Source of the DNA: Plotosus lineatus
Lineage: Eukaryota; Chordata; Actinopteri; Siluriformes; Plotosidae
Reading direction: 5' to 3'
Length of the DNA stretch: 64,000 nucleotides
Assembly: GCA_024760905.1 (NCBI GenBank)
Contig: CM045729.1
Span: 45,408,580 to 45,472,579 of the forward strand
The notes beneath the pieces are model-generated. The model worked only from the letters and a program-made list of their open reading frames with translations. It did not search any database and was not told the DNA's origin. Shown in pieces: positions 38,260 to 49,163 of the stretch. Position 1 is the stretch's first letter. Every line of letters begins with the position of its first letter. The position numbers and the translations under genes were made by a program.

Positions 38260-38640
38260 CATGATAATGGGAAATAAATAAATATGTAAATATGGTTAGG
38301 AGGAGCCAAAATTGACTCAAAACCAGGTATTAAGAGAAAATGAGATGGTACATCAGATGAAAAAGGGGAGGCACCATAATGCAAAAAAGTTTATAACCCA
38401 AGATTAGATTTTTAGACTCAGCTGACTCTTCAGGTAGGCATGTTGGGTGTAGTGCTGAATAAAGAATTCCCTGCTTCTTCTCATCCAGTTCTAAGAGACT
38501 TCATATTTTATTGATAGTTATATTACTGAATATTTGATTTTCTTATTATTTGATTTGATTATTGGTTATATGAGAAAAGATTGTTAAAATTGACAGAAAT
38601 AGTGGGACCTACAGCCACTCTGTGATATGTCTACTCAGAA
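38260..38640. other. No gene; possible LTR-like end
   Basis: 38440-38480 reads GTAGTGCTGAATAAAGAATTCC then CTGCTTCTTCTC, which resembles a polyadenylation signal near an LTR end. I could not find matching borders. Confidence 0.25.
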
Positions 38641-38717
38641 AAGTGTCTGAGTTTCCGACAACCTAACCCCCAGCTGCTCTCCGGGTGCCCTCGACGTGTG
38701 TGGCAGCCCACTGCTAA

Positions 38718-38780
<63 letters not shown>

Positions 38781-38925
38781 AGTGTGTTCACTTCTGATGG
38801 GTTAGAAGAGCAGGAGGAAGTGGCGGGGGAGAAAAATGTCTGGATCTCACTGCTTAGGCTGTTGATTCAGTGACCTGACCCCAGAACAAGTGGAAGAAAA
38901 TGAATGAATGAATGAATGAATAAAA
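38641..38925 (+). mobile_element. SINE-like repeat with internal (GT)n and GAATGAATG tail
   Basis: CCGGGTGCCCTCGACGTGTG, GTGGCAGCCCACTGCTAAAT, a (GT)n run at about 38718-38778, TCACTTCTGATGGGTTAG, GATTCAGTGACCTGACCCC and GGAAGAAAATGAATGAATGA. I recall this order from a dispersed fish repeat. There is no clear tRNA head here, so class and family are uncertain. Confidence 0.5.
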
Positions 38926-40084
38926 AGAAAGATAAGAAGAAAATTATGTAACTATCAAGACAGGCAAGCATGGTTTTTAATTATGGTAATACTAAGAAAA
39001 AGGAAAAAGAAGAACTAAATTGTCATACAGAGAAGCAAAACTTTTAGTTATATGAATAATGAGAAAAAGGGGGAAATAAGCAAATAATGAAACCATTATT
39101 TTGAGATTTAAATATTCAATGTCTTTAAAAAAAAAAAACAATCCTAATTCCTTATTTGATGAACAAACTTTTACTTTTCTGATTTCGTAACCAACCAATT
39201 TTACGTGTCATGAGAAAAGGGAATTTTTTCAATTTAACAAGAGCTACAAAGTACTGTAGGTGTAATGCAGACAATGGTACAGATACTGTGCAGTGAGGGA
39301 GGCACAATTATGAATTTTACTGCCATTTATATGTGATGATGACAAGCACCAAAATCTTCTGATGGCAAATATCAAAGCCCAGTGAGATAGTCATGTCAAA
39401 GTTATGGGGTGTCTTAAAATCCCATCTCAAATTATATTTCTTGCATACTGTATATGCACTTGTTGCACCATAGACATGCGTACTTTGAGCAGATAGATAT
39501 ACTTCCCTGTCATTCACTGTTAAACCTCTTGTTCTCTAAATCAACTTTTCATTTTTAAGGTGGAAAGAGACATTTTGTTTAAGTTATTGAGTTTGAAATA
39601 ATAGGTTGTGACAAAGTGAGCTGGGGCAAACCTAGTGAGAAACACTTGTGACACAGAATCGTTTAAAAATATTAACTTAAGATATCTTTTTATTATTTAT
39701 TCCTTTATTTGATATGTATTTTTTACTTTTTAGAAGAATAGATTAGCCAAATCAAAGTGCCAGTATACATTGCCTCAATCCTAGCCTAGCGTATCACCAT
39801 ATGCTTGTGGATTGTTTTTTGGAATAATCCTTGTCTAGAAAATGATGACTAATTACTTTGTGCATAGGATTCTGAGAAAGGTGAGCCAGACCCATTAACG
39901 GAAAACACTTTGTTTTAGATTTGAAAGCTAAAACAACCTTGCCAATATTAACAGAGTGTTAAATCATACTTAGGTTCAATCTGAATCTGGCCACTGAACC
40001 ACACATGTTGTCCATATAGAAAGAAATTTCACTTTAAATCCACTGCAGTGCTTTTCAATGGAACATTTCTATCCTGATTGGTGT
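38926..40084. other. No gene recognised
   Basis: AT-rich, unannotated. Confidence 0.4.
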
Positions 40085-40330
40085 GGCGACCCCCAGATTG
40101 TTTCCTCCTGCATTCACAGGGTATGCATCTTGTTCTTCTTCTTCATCTTCTGTCCATCAACTGTAGGTTGGAGGACATAGTTTTCCATCTCATCTGGTCA
40201 TGTGCAGCTCAAACAGCATTGTTTTAGTTCAACTTTGTCCACTCCTTGATATTCTCCATTGTATTCTTTGTCGTCATCTGCATTCTCTTCCTTCAATCCA
40301 ACCTTCCAATAGAACTCATTGAATGTTGTT
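40085..40330 (-). pseudogene. C-terminal fragment of a different RTE-like LINE
   Basis: The minus strand reads KNTMENIKEWTKLN, a stop, then AAHDQMRWKTMSSNLQ. This recalls the RTE C-terminal block (…IKEWT-L…A…D…WR-MVS-L). It is followed by an AAGAAGAAGAAC-rich end and GGGGGTCGCCACACC near the left border. It differs from the nine-copy family (which has RRFMDVVKEDM). Several stops. Assignment from motif memory only. Confidence 0.45.
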
Positions 40331-40469
40331 ATATCTTCTCTATATATAAAATAATCTAAACTTTCAACTTACTTACCGAGTTGCGTTCCATCGTCACCGT
40401 ATGTTTGCTCATTGGGGATGTGTAGGGATTGTAGAAAAATGTTTAAATTCCTTTGCACTTTGTAAATTA

Positions 40470-40562
40470 CACCCTTTACTGTGTAAAGCTGCTTTGTGAC
40501 AATCTAATTTGTAAAAAGCGCTATAGAAATAAAACTGAATTGAACTGAATTTAACTGAATCT
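40470..40562 (+). mobile_element. LINE 3' tail fragment with (TGAAC)n-like end
   Basis: GTAAAGCTGCTTTGTGACAA, AAAAAGCGCTATAGAAATAA and AACTGAATTGAACTGAATT form a 3' end I recall from fish non-LTR elements. No coding part is attached. Confidence 0.45.
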
Positions 40563-41445
40563 TTTATATCTTTATTTTATATCTTTTATTCTGGTAGATA
40601 TGGCTCAGTACAATGATCTCTACAATGTTCTAACAATGAATTTTCAATCTTTTTTGTGCTAAGTGAGTGTATTCCATCCTTCTCTCTACCGTAAGAGCTC
40701 GGCCAATTAGCTCCCATGGACTCCCCGCCATGGACAGCTCTGGCAGTAAACCTGGATTTGAAGTTGTATTTATGTTTTTATGTATCTATGAAATTATTTA
40801 TTAAATATTAGAGTAATTGACCAAAAGGCTAATCCAAGCCTTTCCTTTCCAAAAGAGGTCTTTAATCATCAGACTTCTCCTGACTTCAGCTGACAGATAA
40901 CCACTCTGATGTTATCCTTTAAGATATCTTGAGGAACTTGGGAATAATAAACAAAGTACTTTTATTGTGATTATATTTTAATAAACCCCTTTTGCACTCT
41001 GCATGTGTGTTCTTCCTGAATAATTCATCCTCTGTTTCATCAATCCACAGATACGTCCCTGTAGCATTGTGGAGTGTCAAGGTGATCTTTAGCAAACCTG
41101 AGGCATGCAGAACTGTTTTCTGTAGAGCAGCAGCTGCCCTTGCAGGGTTTTGAATGTACTGTATAGTCCACTCAGTAAAAAGAGATAATAACCAGTGATC
41201 ATGGCACGGCCAAGATTTTAGCTGTTACTTTATACCTCATTTAGCCTTTGGATTAATCTTGACTTTCCATTTCTAAGGAGAATAGCTACAGTGCCAAATT
41301 GTAAACTGTGGATTTTTCAATATCAAAACTGAGATGGCTTTGTAATCTTTCCTGGTTATATGCAAAATCAGCACTTCTTGATAACAAGACTTCTGAGATC
41401 GGGGCTTATTTTTTTTTTTTTTGGAAAAGCCGAATTCACATTAAG
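40563..41445. other. No gene recognised
   Basis: Unannotated. A T run lies near 41410. Confidence 0.4.
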
Positions 41446-41735
41446 GGCAGTAGTGTGGTGTAGTGGTTAACACATCTGCCTAAAGACAGGGTTCAAGTCC
41501 TGGGATTGATGAGGGTGTCTCTGTGTGGAGTTTGTATGTTCTACCGGTACATTCTCTGGGTGCTCCCACAGTCCAAAGGCATGCATATTAGGCTAATTAG
41601 CCCTTTCAAATTGCCTGCGAGATGTGAGCATGAGCACAAATAGTTGTGTGCGCACACGTGCTTGTAAAGTAATAAATTGGCAAGCTGCTCAGTCAACTGA
41701 TCTGAATGGAATAAAGCAATTTAAAAATAAAGGTA
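41446..41735 (+). mobile_element. SINE-B, diverged
   Basis: GTGGTGTAGTGGTTAACAC (box A), GGGTTCAAGTCCTGGG (box B), GTGGAGTTTGTATGTTC, CACAGTCCAAAGGCATGC, ATTAGGCTAATTAGCCC, and a decayed tail GGAATAAAGCAATTTAAAAA. Confidence 0.7.
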
Positions 41736-42059
41736 AAAGAGATCTTTGCTGTCAACTGTTGCACGAACAATGAAAGTCAGTTTAGCAGCTCTTTATTTAG
41801 CAGCAATTATTAAAAAAAAAACACACAAAAATCAGAGAAGAAATACACATGCACACACACGTCATAGATATCAGTAAACCTATATATTCATTCACAGTCA
41901 CACATTTATACATCTTTGCATGTATATAAAACACATACACAGAAAGATGCACGATATCGCAAAGGTACACCAGGTAAGACGTAGCATTTTTAATCAAGTT
42001 TAATAAAGTGCTATGATGTTCGAGACCTGCTCTAAACATGAGTATTGTACTGTCCAGGA
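41736..42059. other. No gene recognised
   Basis: Unannotated. A short A run at about 41812-41821. Confidence 0.4.
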
Positions 42060-42488
42060 ATATTTCGTAAATTATGTTTATTCAATCAGTGTGTGATGGT
42101 GGTGGGTTTCTATGTTTAACAAACAGCTTGTTTGTAAAAGCTGTTCTTGAGACTATTAGTTTTTGTTTTTAAGTGTCCTGTACCTTTTTCTAGAGGGGAG
42201 AAAAAGAGGGTGTATGAGGTGTGTGGGGTCCCTGATAATTCCAGGGACCCTCCTCTCAGGTCTGGCAGTATAAATGTTGGGAGGGGGGGTAATGGGGTTG
42301 TGTCCCAATTACCCAGTCTGCATTCTCACCACCCACTGCAAGGCCTTCCTGTCCTCTGCAGTACAGTTACTGAACCACACTGTACAGCAATAGGTCAGTA
42401 GGCTCTCTATGGCAGAGCAGTAAAAGTCCATCAGTAGGGGTTGAGGTAGACAGACTTGTTGGAGCTTCCTGAGTAAGTCCATCCTTTG

Positions 42489-42834
42489 TGTTATGGTCTG
42501 TGCTTGCTGGCAGTGTCTTAACACTCTCTCTCTCGCTCTCTCTCTGTCCCCATACACTGCAGGCACTGGCGAGGGGTGTGGCTGTTACCTGCAGGCGAAA
42601 TCCAGAGAGCGCACCTGAATTCACTCAGCAATCAATGAGCTATAAAGAGGAGGCGCACTCCCCTCCGGCGTCTTTTCAATGTTATTCCATTCCCCGTGAT
42701 CTCTCTGACTCTGGGTATCCTGCTTTGTACTCGACCAGTTTTCTGTTTAAGAATTATTCCCAGTGATTTTGGTTTCCCCTGTGCTAAAATAAAGTCATTG
42801 AATCTTCATACATGGTCTCCTGCATCTTTGGGTC
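42489..42834 (+). mobile_element. Solo LTR-like insertion in the L2 remnant
   Basis: It begins TGTTATGGTCTGTGC, like the LTR at 48740, and shares CCCCGTGATCTCTCTG, ACTCGACCAGTT, an AATAAA signal (TAAAATAAAGTC) and GGTCTCCTGCATCTTTGGG. CTTTG flanks both sides (42484-42488 and 42835-42839). It ends at GGGTC, about 25 bp short of where the 48740 copy ends, so the right border is atypical. Confidence 0.7.
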
Positions 42835-43083
42835 CTTTGTTGTGTTTTCCCCACCTGGTGGGAGATGTTTGTGATCCAAGTGAAGTCTGGAGAGATGTGG
42901 ACTCCAAGAAACATGACACATTCCACCCTCTCTGCCTCCTGTTCATCAGTGTCAATGGAAGAGTGCTCAGTTTGTTTCCAATCTCCTGATGTCCATTATT
43001 ATCTCCTTGGTTTTGGATGTGTTTAGTTCCAGATTGTTGTTGTTGCACTATTGCCGCAGATGCCAGACCTCTTTCCTTTGGGG

Positions 43084-43368
43084 CAGCAATGTCAAATTCA
43101 TGATACAAAAGATCATGTGGCTGCAGGCTTTTGTTCCAACCAAGCAGCGGCATATCTGACTTGGCTCATTTAATCAACTGATTTTGGGTCCTCAGGCAGT
43201 TGATTGGTTAATCTGTGTGCCCTATACAGAGAATGACCAATCAACTGTCTGAAGATTCAGTTCAATTGATTAAGTGAGCCAAGTCAGGTGTGCTGCTGCT
43301 TGGTTGAAACAAAAACCTGCAGCCACATGTCCCTTTGTGGCATGAGTTTGACACCCTTGCTATAGGCT
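43084..43368. mobile_element. Fold-back MITE, probably hAT-type
   Basis: The two halves are inverted copies: ATGTCAAATTCATG...GTGGCTGCAGGCTTTTGTTC...CAAGCAGCGGC...TGACTTGGCTCA...CAACTGA on the left, and GTTTGACACCCTTG preceded by CCTGCAGCCACATG, GCTGCTGCTTGG and TGAGCCAAGTCAGG on the right. It lies within the L2 remnant. Flanks on the minus strand (GCCTATAG and GCCCCAAAG) are only weakly alike, so the 8-bp duplication is uncertain. Confidence 0.75.
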
Positions 43369-43670
43369 GATTCATTGTTATCTGTTATGAAACCAATGAC
43401 GATGGTGTTGGCGAATTTGATGATGGTGTTGGAGGTCTGAGTGGGGGAATAGTCATATAGAAGGAGAAGGAGAAGATGAAGGAAATAAGAGCAAACCCTT
43501 GTGGTGTTCAGGATGAGAGTATAGAGTATATCCTGACGTTCTTAGGTCTGTTGCTGAGAATGTCCAGTATCCAGAGGCACAGTGAGCTTCCTACGCCCAG
43601 ATTGCCCACCTTCTGGACCAGTTTATGTGGTTGGACTGCGTTAAAAACAGAGCTGAAGTGTATTGTTCAG

Positions 43671-44751
43671 CAAATGAATAATGCAATGATTTCAGATCAG
43701 CTGACAATGCCTGTTCATAGCAAACTCAAAATGTTTGTGTATTGTGGCTTTTTCAGGTAAATCAAGCACATTGATTCACCTACAGCTTCATTAACTCCTG
43801 ACTCCAGTTAGATTTTACTGTAGTCATTGGCATAGGAGTTCACATACTTTGTCAAACATATGCTGTGGATGTTTGAATGACATGTTCAACACAGACAAAA
43901 AATATTAATTAAAATAAACTAAGTTGTTAATTATTATAGCATAAATAAAAATTACACAATATTTAAAGACGAAGGTTCTCCTTCCAGTTATTTCACTTTG
44001 CATGCAGTAAGGTTCACTTCCTTTTTGGCCCAATTGGACATATAATATTTTATATACTATACAAGCTGCTTAAACATCAATCTATCATCAGTTATCATGC
44101 AGACTGGGGAGTGTGAACCCAATAAGAAAAAAAAGTGTAAATTTTTTGCCAGTAAATACCTTAATTGTTATTGTTCTATTTCTCTGTTAATCGCTATTGT
44201 TATCATATATGTGTTCTCTGAATATTTAAACATTTTGCTGAAGTAATATTTTAAGCAATTCAAAAAAGTGAGCTTCTTGACAGCAAAAATAATTCTAAGG
44301 TATTCTAGAGAAACTCACTTCAACAATAGTGTGCGTTGTTACACAGCTGGGTTGTATAAACAGAGCAGCTGCTTTAATGTTTAGATTACATTCCTTCATG
44401 GATTGTGATGTGGCATTAATTCAGAGACACAGTCTACTTCAGTTTCTTCACCAAACCTTCTATAGTTCCATACTTAAAAACTCTAAGGCATAACAGGAGG
44501 ATATTACATCTGTTATGGTTTATTCAAGGTACTACAATCACTCACATACTTCTTATCTCTTCTTTTCCACAAAATACATTTTTTAAAGATATTACTGCAC
44601 ATGCAGGGATATAGGATGCACAGAGGTCAGGTCATAAATGTATACCACAGATCTCTTAAATATTTGATTCTGTCTGGTTAATTTTCTATAACAGAAACTG
44701 TCACAGTATTGCTGGCTGCAAGTTTCGAATATGTTATTATTTTGTTTTGTC
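43671..44751. other. No gene recognised
   Basis: AT-rich, unannotated. Confidence 0.4.
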
Positions 44752-44757
44752 TGAATT

Positions 44758-45363
44758 CTTCTTCTTCTTTTTCTTTCGGCTATTCCCTTCAGGGGTCGCC
44801 AGAGCAAATCATCTGCCTCCATCTCACCCTATCCTCTGCATCTTCTTCTCTTACACCAACTACCTTCATGTCCTTCTTCACCACGTCCATTAATTATCTC
44901 TTTGGTCTTCCTGGTAGTTCCAATCTCGGCATCCGACGACCAATATACTCATTATCCCTCCTCTGTACATGTCCAAACCATCTCAATCTAGTCTCTCTGA
45001 CTTAGTCTCCAAAACATCTTACATGTGCTGTCCCTCTGATGTGCTCATTCCTGATCCTATCCATCCTCGTTACTCCCAAAGAGAACCTCAACATTTTCAT
45101 CTCTGCTACCTCCAGCTCTGCCTCCTGTCTTTTCCCCAGGGCCACTGTTTCTAAACCATACAACATCGCTGGCCTCAACACCGTCTTGTACACTTTTTCT
45201 TTCATTCTTGCCGATACCTTCCTATCACACATCACACTGGACACTTTTCTCCAACCATTCCAACCAGCCTGCACATGCTTCTTCACCTCTTTTCCACACT
45301 CTCCATTGGTCTGGATTGTTGAGTACTTAACCTTCTTTATCTCTGCTCCCTGTAACCTCACCT
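44758..45363 (-). mobile_element. RTE-clade LINE, copy 6, 5'-truncated
   Basis: 3' tail at the left (CTTCTTCTTCTTTTTC), then GGGGTCGCCAGAGCAAATCA and the C-terminal coding region up to LQGAEIKKV. TGAATT on both sides (44752-44757 and 45364-45369) may be a short duplication. Readable protein: VQAGWNGWRKVSSVMCDRK, TVLRPAMLYGLETVALGK, LRFSLGVTRMDRIRNEHI. The section normally coding GRRPRGRPK has a deletion near 44910. Confidence 0.88.
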
Positions 45364-45369
45364 TGAATT

Positions 45370-45937
45370 GTGGATAGAATATCAAACTGTAAAGAGTTTT
45401 ACATTTTTAAAATTGCAGACATTAAACTGGAGTACAATTATCCATTTTTATTAGCCATTATGTGGATATAACACATGAAAGACTGGCACTCCCCACCTCC
45501 TAAATCCTAATTTAACCCCGGATTGGAAGCTTTTATGTGTGTAGTGATAAAACACATACACACAGCGTGGTGCAAAAAATAAAAAGACTTGTTTTTTCCA
45601 ACACCCACTAAATGTTCCACATTAAAGATAGAATGTGTGGGGTGGTGAGGACGAGTGAAGGGATGTCAGATTCTTTTAACTAACTCAGTTATTTTGGTTT
45701 GATTGACAGTAGCGATTCACCCAAAACAAACAAAAACAAAAAACCACGTTGCCAGGTTCAACCCTGCATTGACAGGTTGCAAGGCATACTCTTAACTCAC
45801 TCAGCTACTTTTCTGCCTTATGATGAGGTATCAGACTAAATAGTCAAACGTTCGAGTTCTCTTTTCCATTTTTATATCAATAAATTGTCTAGTTTGCAAA
45901 AAAGAAAACTGAATAAAAATTTTACATTCCTGACTTT
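45370..45937. other. No gene recognised
   Basis: Unannotated. Confidence 0.4.
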
Positions 45938-46085
45938 TACCAAGAGTAGCCTGCACAGCTGTCAATGTGTTTCTGCCCTGCGATGGCCTGGCGAGCTGTC
46001 CAGCTGTACTCCACTCTCGCACAGAGTCAGCTGAGATGGGTTCTAGCCTCCCTGTAAGTGGTTCAGAAAATTAATAAATAAATGA
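45938..46085 (+). mobile_element. SINE-A 3' end with ATGAATG-type tail
   Basis: AAGAGTAGCCTGCACAGCTG and TCAATGTGTTTCTGCC (SINE-A body end) pass at CCTGCGATGGCCTGGCG into the SINE-B-type tail, ending GTGGTTCAGAAAATTAATAA. Confidence 0.75.
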
Positions 46086-46107
46086 TCATTTTTAACATTT
46101 TAAAAAT

Positions 46108-46427
46108 TCATTCATTTTCTGAACCACTTAATCCTAATTAGGGTTGTGGAGAAGCTGGTTCCCATCTCAGCCGACTCTGAGAGAGGGTGGGGTAAACCCT
46201 GGACAGTTTGCCAGGCCATTGCAACAACACTCATACTGACACTTACATGTGATTTGGAACAGCAAATTAGCCTACCGTGCATGTTTTTGGACTGTGGGAG
46301 GAAATGAGAATACCGAAAGGAAACCCATGCAAACTCAGGGAGAACATTCAACCTCCACACAGAAAGGCTCAAGCTGGGAATCGAACCCAGCATGTTCTCC
46401 CTGTGAGGCGGACACTGTGACGCCCCA
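46108..46427 (-). mobile_element. SINE-B, nearly complete
   Basis: TTCATTTTCTGAACCACTTA at the left is the tail. Then ACAGTTTGCCAGGCCATTGC, TTTTTGGACTGTGGGAGG, AACTCAGGGAGAACATTC, and a head whose box B reads GGGAATCGAACCCAGC. It faces the SINE-A tail just to its left. Confidence 0.8.
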
Positions 46428-46878
46428 TTACAAACATTACTGACTGCAATTCACTACACTCATCGGGTTGTTTGTTTATAATCCCCTATGGCTTCTGTCT
46501 TCGTAAAGTAAGGGTTTTATTAAGTGTTTTTATTCAGCGAGTTTCTGATTCGCTGAATTATTGAGTGAATAGGTCGCAAAATGATTCAGTGGTTTACAAC
46601 AATCAGAGATCTAGTAGTAGAGACTGTCTGCTGCACAATGCGTCACACAGCACTTCAGCCTCCGTTGCTTTGAGACTTAATAAGTGACTTCAAGTACTTT
46701 ATTTGCTGATAAACAGTTATACAGTATTAGCAAATCACTGCTGAATCGATTTAGTTGTATTCGTGTATCACCCATCACTAGTGATGATGTTTGCACGCCC
46801 TCTGCAAACAGAAAGGAGTCAGGTGGAACAGGAAAATAAGATGTTGACACGTTTCACCTGTGTACAATTAGCAACACT
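46428..46878. other. No gene recognised
   Basis: Unannotated. Confidence 0.4.
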
Positions 46879-46892
46879 TATTTAGATATGTG

Positions 46893-47211
46893 GGGCAGTG
46901 GTGGCTCGGTGGTAAATTGCTGCATTACTGATCCCAAGGTTGGATGTTCAAGACCCACTGTCAATGGTTGTCACTGCTACCCCCCAGTGCAGTTAAATGG
47001 GTAATCAAAAGCCGGCCATGTCTCTCACTGTCTATGGGGAGAGGTTGTAAAAGAACCATTGCTGACTTTCATCAAGAACGGGCTGCATAGCCTTCAGCAT
47101 GTTTCTGCTCTGCAATGGTCCAGGGTGTGCTCTGCCCTCATCCAGAGTTGATGGGCACCAGCCTCCCTGTGACAACAATTAAGATCAAGCGGTCTGGAAA
47201 ATGAATGAGGA
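46893..47211 (+). mobile_element. SINE-A with ATGAATG-type tail, complete, with duplication
   Basis: Head GGGCAGTGGTGGCTCGGTGG with a decayed box B (GGTTGGATGTTCAAGACCC), body (CTCACTGTCTATGGGG, GTTGTAAAAGAACCATTGC, CTTCAGCATGTTTCTGC), then tail (TGCAATGGTCCAGGGTGTG, GATCAAGCGGTCTGGAAAAT, GAATGAGG). TATTTAGATATGTG (46879-46892) and TATTTAGGTATGTG (47212-47225) are a 14-bp duplication with one change. This shows the SINE-A head plus SINE-B-type tail moved as one unit. Confidence 0.9.
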
Positions 47212-47225
47212 TATTTAGGTATGTG

Positions 47226-48278
47226 CTCTATGGAGGCCAATAATGATTGAATGAATGAATGAGAGAGATTTGATCTCTCTTAGTGAGAAAAAAGATATAG
47301 GAGTGTAGAAAGTAAAACTAAATAAAAGTGACTAAACTCGGTAATGTATCCCCCTGTATCTCATTCTTCAATATCTCAAACCTAAGATTTGTCACAATGT
47401 TGGTTTATGAAGGTTTATAATGCAGGTAGCCATGTGTCTAGGAGTCTTTATAGTCACCATGGATCTGCTTCTGAAGCCCTCACCCGAACATTGTAGAGGA
47501 AATCTGAATAAGGGCTTGCCTCCTAAACCCAGAATCATCTCGATTATAATGCAGCTGCTGTCAAATAACTTGCTATTCATTCACATAAATGTGAGTTCTG
47601 TGTACTTACGTTCCATTTGTGATAGAAATAAAACCTGATCTTTTATTTTTCCCAAACTAGAAAGATGCATATGAGCTTATACAAACCATATAAAACATTA
47701 TGTGGCATTATTTTACATTTATTTTGACATCTTTTACACTGACCCAAACCAGAATAAATCCTTCAAGCCAGAACTCAGCCAGGCTCTCTGGCTTTCCACC
47801 AGTTAGTCCATCAAACTGTTGTTGCACTGCTGAAAGAGTTCAAGAGTGATGGAAAAAATGAGCTGTGTGAATATTTAAAAGCAGGGTGGGAACTCAAAAA
47901 TGTACTTCCTTGTTTTCCTTTTTGCCGAGTCATGGTAGTGCACACATGGTAATGCATAAGCCACAAGCATTCTGAACAAGCCCGGTTTCTGTTCATGGAA
48001 AAGCAGTGGAATGGAGGCAGTGTCTAATGGTGTGCGAGTACCTGCATTGTGCTGTTTTTTTTAGCTTCTATTGTGAGGTTAATGGAGTGGTTAAGAATGA
48101 ATCCCTGAACATTTTCCCATAGTCTAAATAAGAGGTTTATTTATGAAGAAAATAAAATGTCAGCGTAGAATATTCCTGCAATTTTAATACTCTAAAGCAA
48201 AAGTGGGAGTTGTATGTGTGACCCATGTTAGTAGTAAGTGAGCTGAAAAATGTGTTCCATATGATATTGTACACGGGT
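47226..48278. other. No gene recognised
   Basis: Unannotated apart from short ATGA-type repeats near 47245. Confidence 0.4.
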
Positions 48279-48566
48279 TCAGTGGTGGTCCATGTCAACT
48301 GCCCACATGAATTAACTTCCCAGCTAACTGGGTTATCAAAGGCTGGCTATGTCTCTCACTGTCTATGGTGTGAGGCATGTAAAAAGAACCGTTGCTGACT
48401 TTTGTCAAGGGTAGGTTGCACAGTTATCAATGTGTTCCTGGCCTGCGATGGCCTGGAAAACTGTCCAGGGTGTACTCTGCCCTCACCCAGAGTTGGCTGA
48501 GATGTGTACCAGCCTGCCTTTGACCCTAATTAGGATTAAGCAGTTCAGAAGATGAATGAATGAATT
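48279..48566 (+). mobile_element. SINE-A with ATGAATG-type tail, head deleted in part
   Basis: TTCAGTGGTGG, then a deletion of most of the tRNA-like part, CAGCTAACTGGGTTATCAAA, CTCTCACTGTCTATGGTG, TCAATGTGTTCCTGGCC, GCGATGGCCTGGAAAACTG and TTAGGATTAAGCAGTTCAGA, ending AGATGAATGAATGAATT. Confidence 0.75.
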
Positions 48567-48739
48567 TCAATTAGTAACCCAAGAAAGGGGCCCACCCTAT
48601 TAATTTGACTAAAGTGAGTCCTAGTTGAGACATCGGGCCGCTGTGAAACCCAATGAACAATCCCATATGGGGACCTTTTTTCAGCTCACTTGTCACAGCT
48701 TACCCACATGGGCCCCACATAAAAATGCTGGCTCGGCCA

Positions 48740-48992
48740 TGTTATGGTTTGTGTTGGGAGTGCCTCTGAAATTGGCAGCGTTTCACTCTTGTTCCCTCCA
48801 TGCGATCCCGTTTCCCCGTGATCTCTCTGGCTCCTGATTCTCAGCTTCATGCTCGATCAGTTCCCCCTCACCTTTACGGTAACTACTATTCTCCGTACTC
48901 CAGTGCCTGCTCTGTGTACAATAAAACTTATCTGTATCATCATACTCGGTCTCCTGCATCTTTGGGTCCGACTGAAAGCTCCCAGCACCACA
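48740..48992 (+). mobile_element. Solo LTR with 5-bp duplication
   Basis: It starts TGTTATGGTTTGTGTTGGG and ends CCCAGCACCACA, so it has TG...CA termini. GGCCA lies at both borders (48735-48739 and 48993-48997). It has an AATAAA signal (TACAATAAAACTT) and CTCCTGCATCTTTGGGTCC near the end, wording I associate with fish Gypsy-type LTRs. No internal retroelement sequence is nearby, so it looks like a product of LTR-LTR recombination. Shares its 5' end and core with 42489-42834. Confidence 0.85.
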
Positions 48993-49163
48993 GGCCATAG
49001 AGTTTGCTTTTGGAGTGAAAACAAATTTGTTAACACTATAGCAGCTTCTTTTGATGTCTCCTGGTTAAAAATAACTATAATAATCTCTTTTTGTTACTGG
49101 TGTGTTAACATGCTTCTGGCATCACTGGCCCTTGCATGTATTCGCTTTCTCTTAGCAAGGGCA

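Larger units (their letters stand above)
42170..43650 (-). pseudogene. L2-like reverse transcriptase C-terminal half, interrupted
   Basis: Minus-strand order: VQPHKLVQKVGNLG and LWILDILSNRPKNVRI (43520-43650), NNNNLELNTSKTKEIIMDIR (about 43000), FLESTSLQTSLGSQTS in a shifted frame (about 42870-42930), then after the LTR MDLLRKLQQVCLPQPLLMDF and AIESLLTYCCTVWFSN with EDRKALQWVVRMQTG (42309-42480). A further shifted end follows (about 42170-42260, PERRVPGI and PSRKRYRTLKNKN). The (F/Y)xDD motif is not readable, probably lost around the MITE site. Confidence 0.75.
42060..43670 (-). mobile_element. L2-like LINE remnant carrying an LTR and a MITE
   Basis: L2 sequence is read on the minus strand in three pieces (43370-43670, 42840-43080 and 42060-42488), separated by a fold-back MITE and an LTR. 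The pieces join in the right order for an L2 RT and C-terminal end. Its age exceeds that of both insertions. Confidence 0.75.

Noticed and set aside
42888..43153. Minus-strand frame with Gln- and His-rich text as a host exon
   Set aside because: It combines part of the L2 remnant with part of the MITE hairpin.
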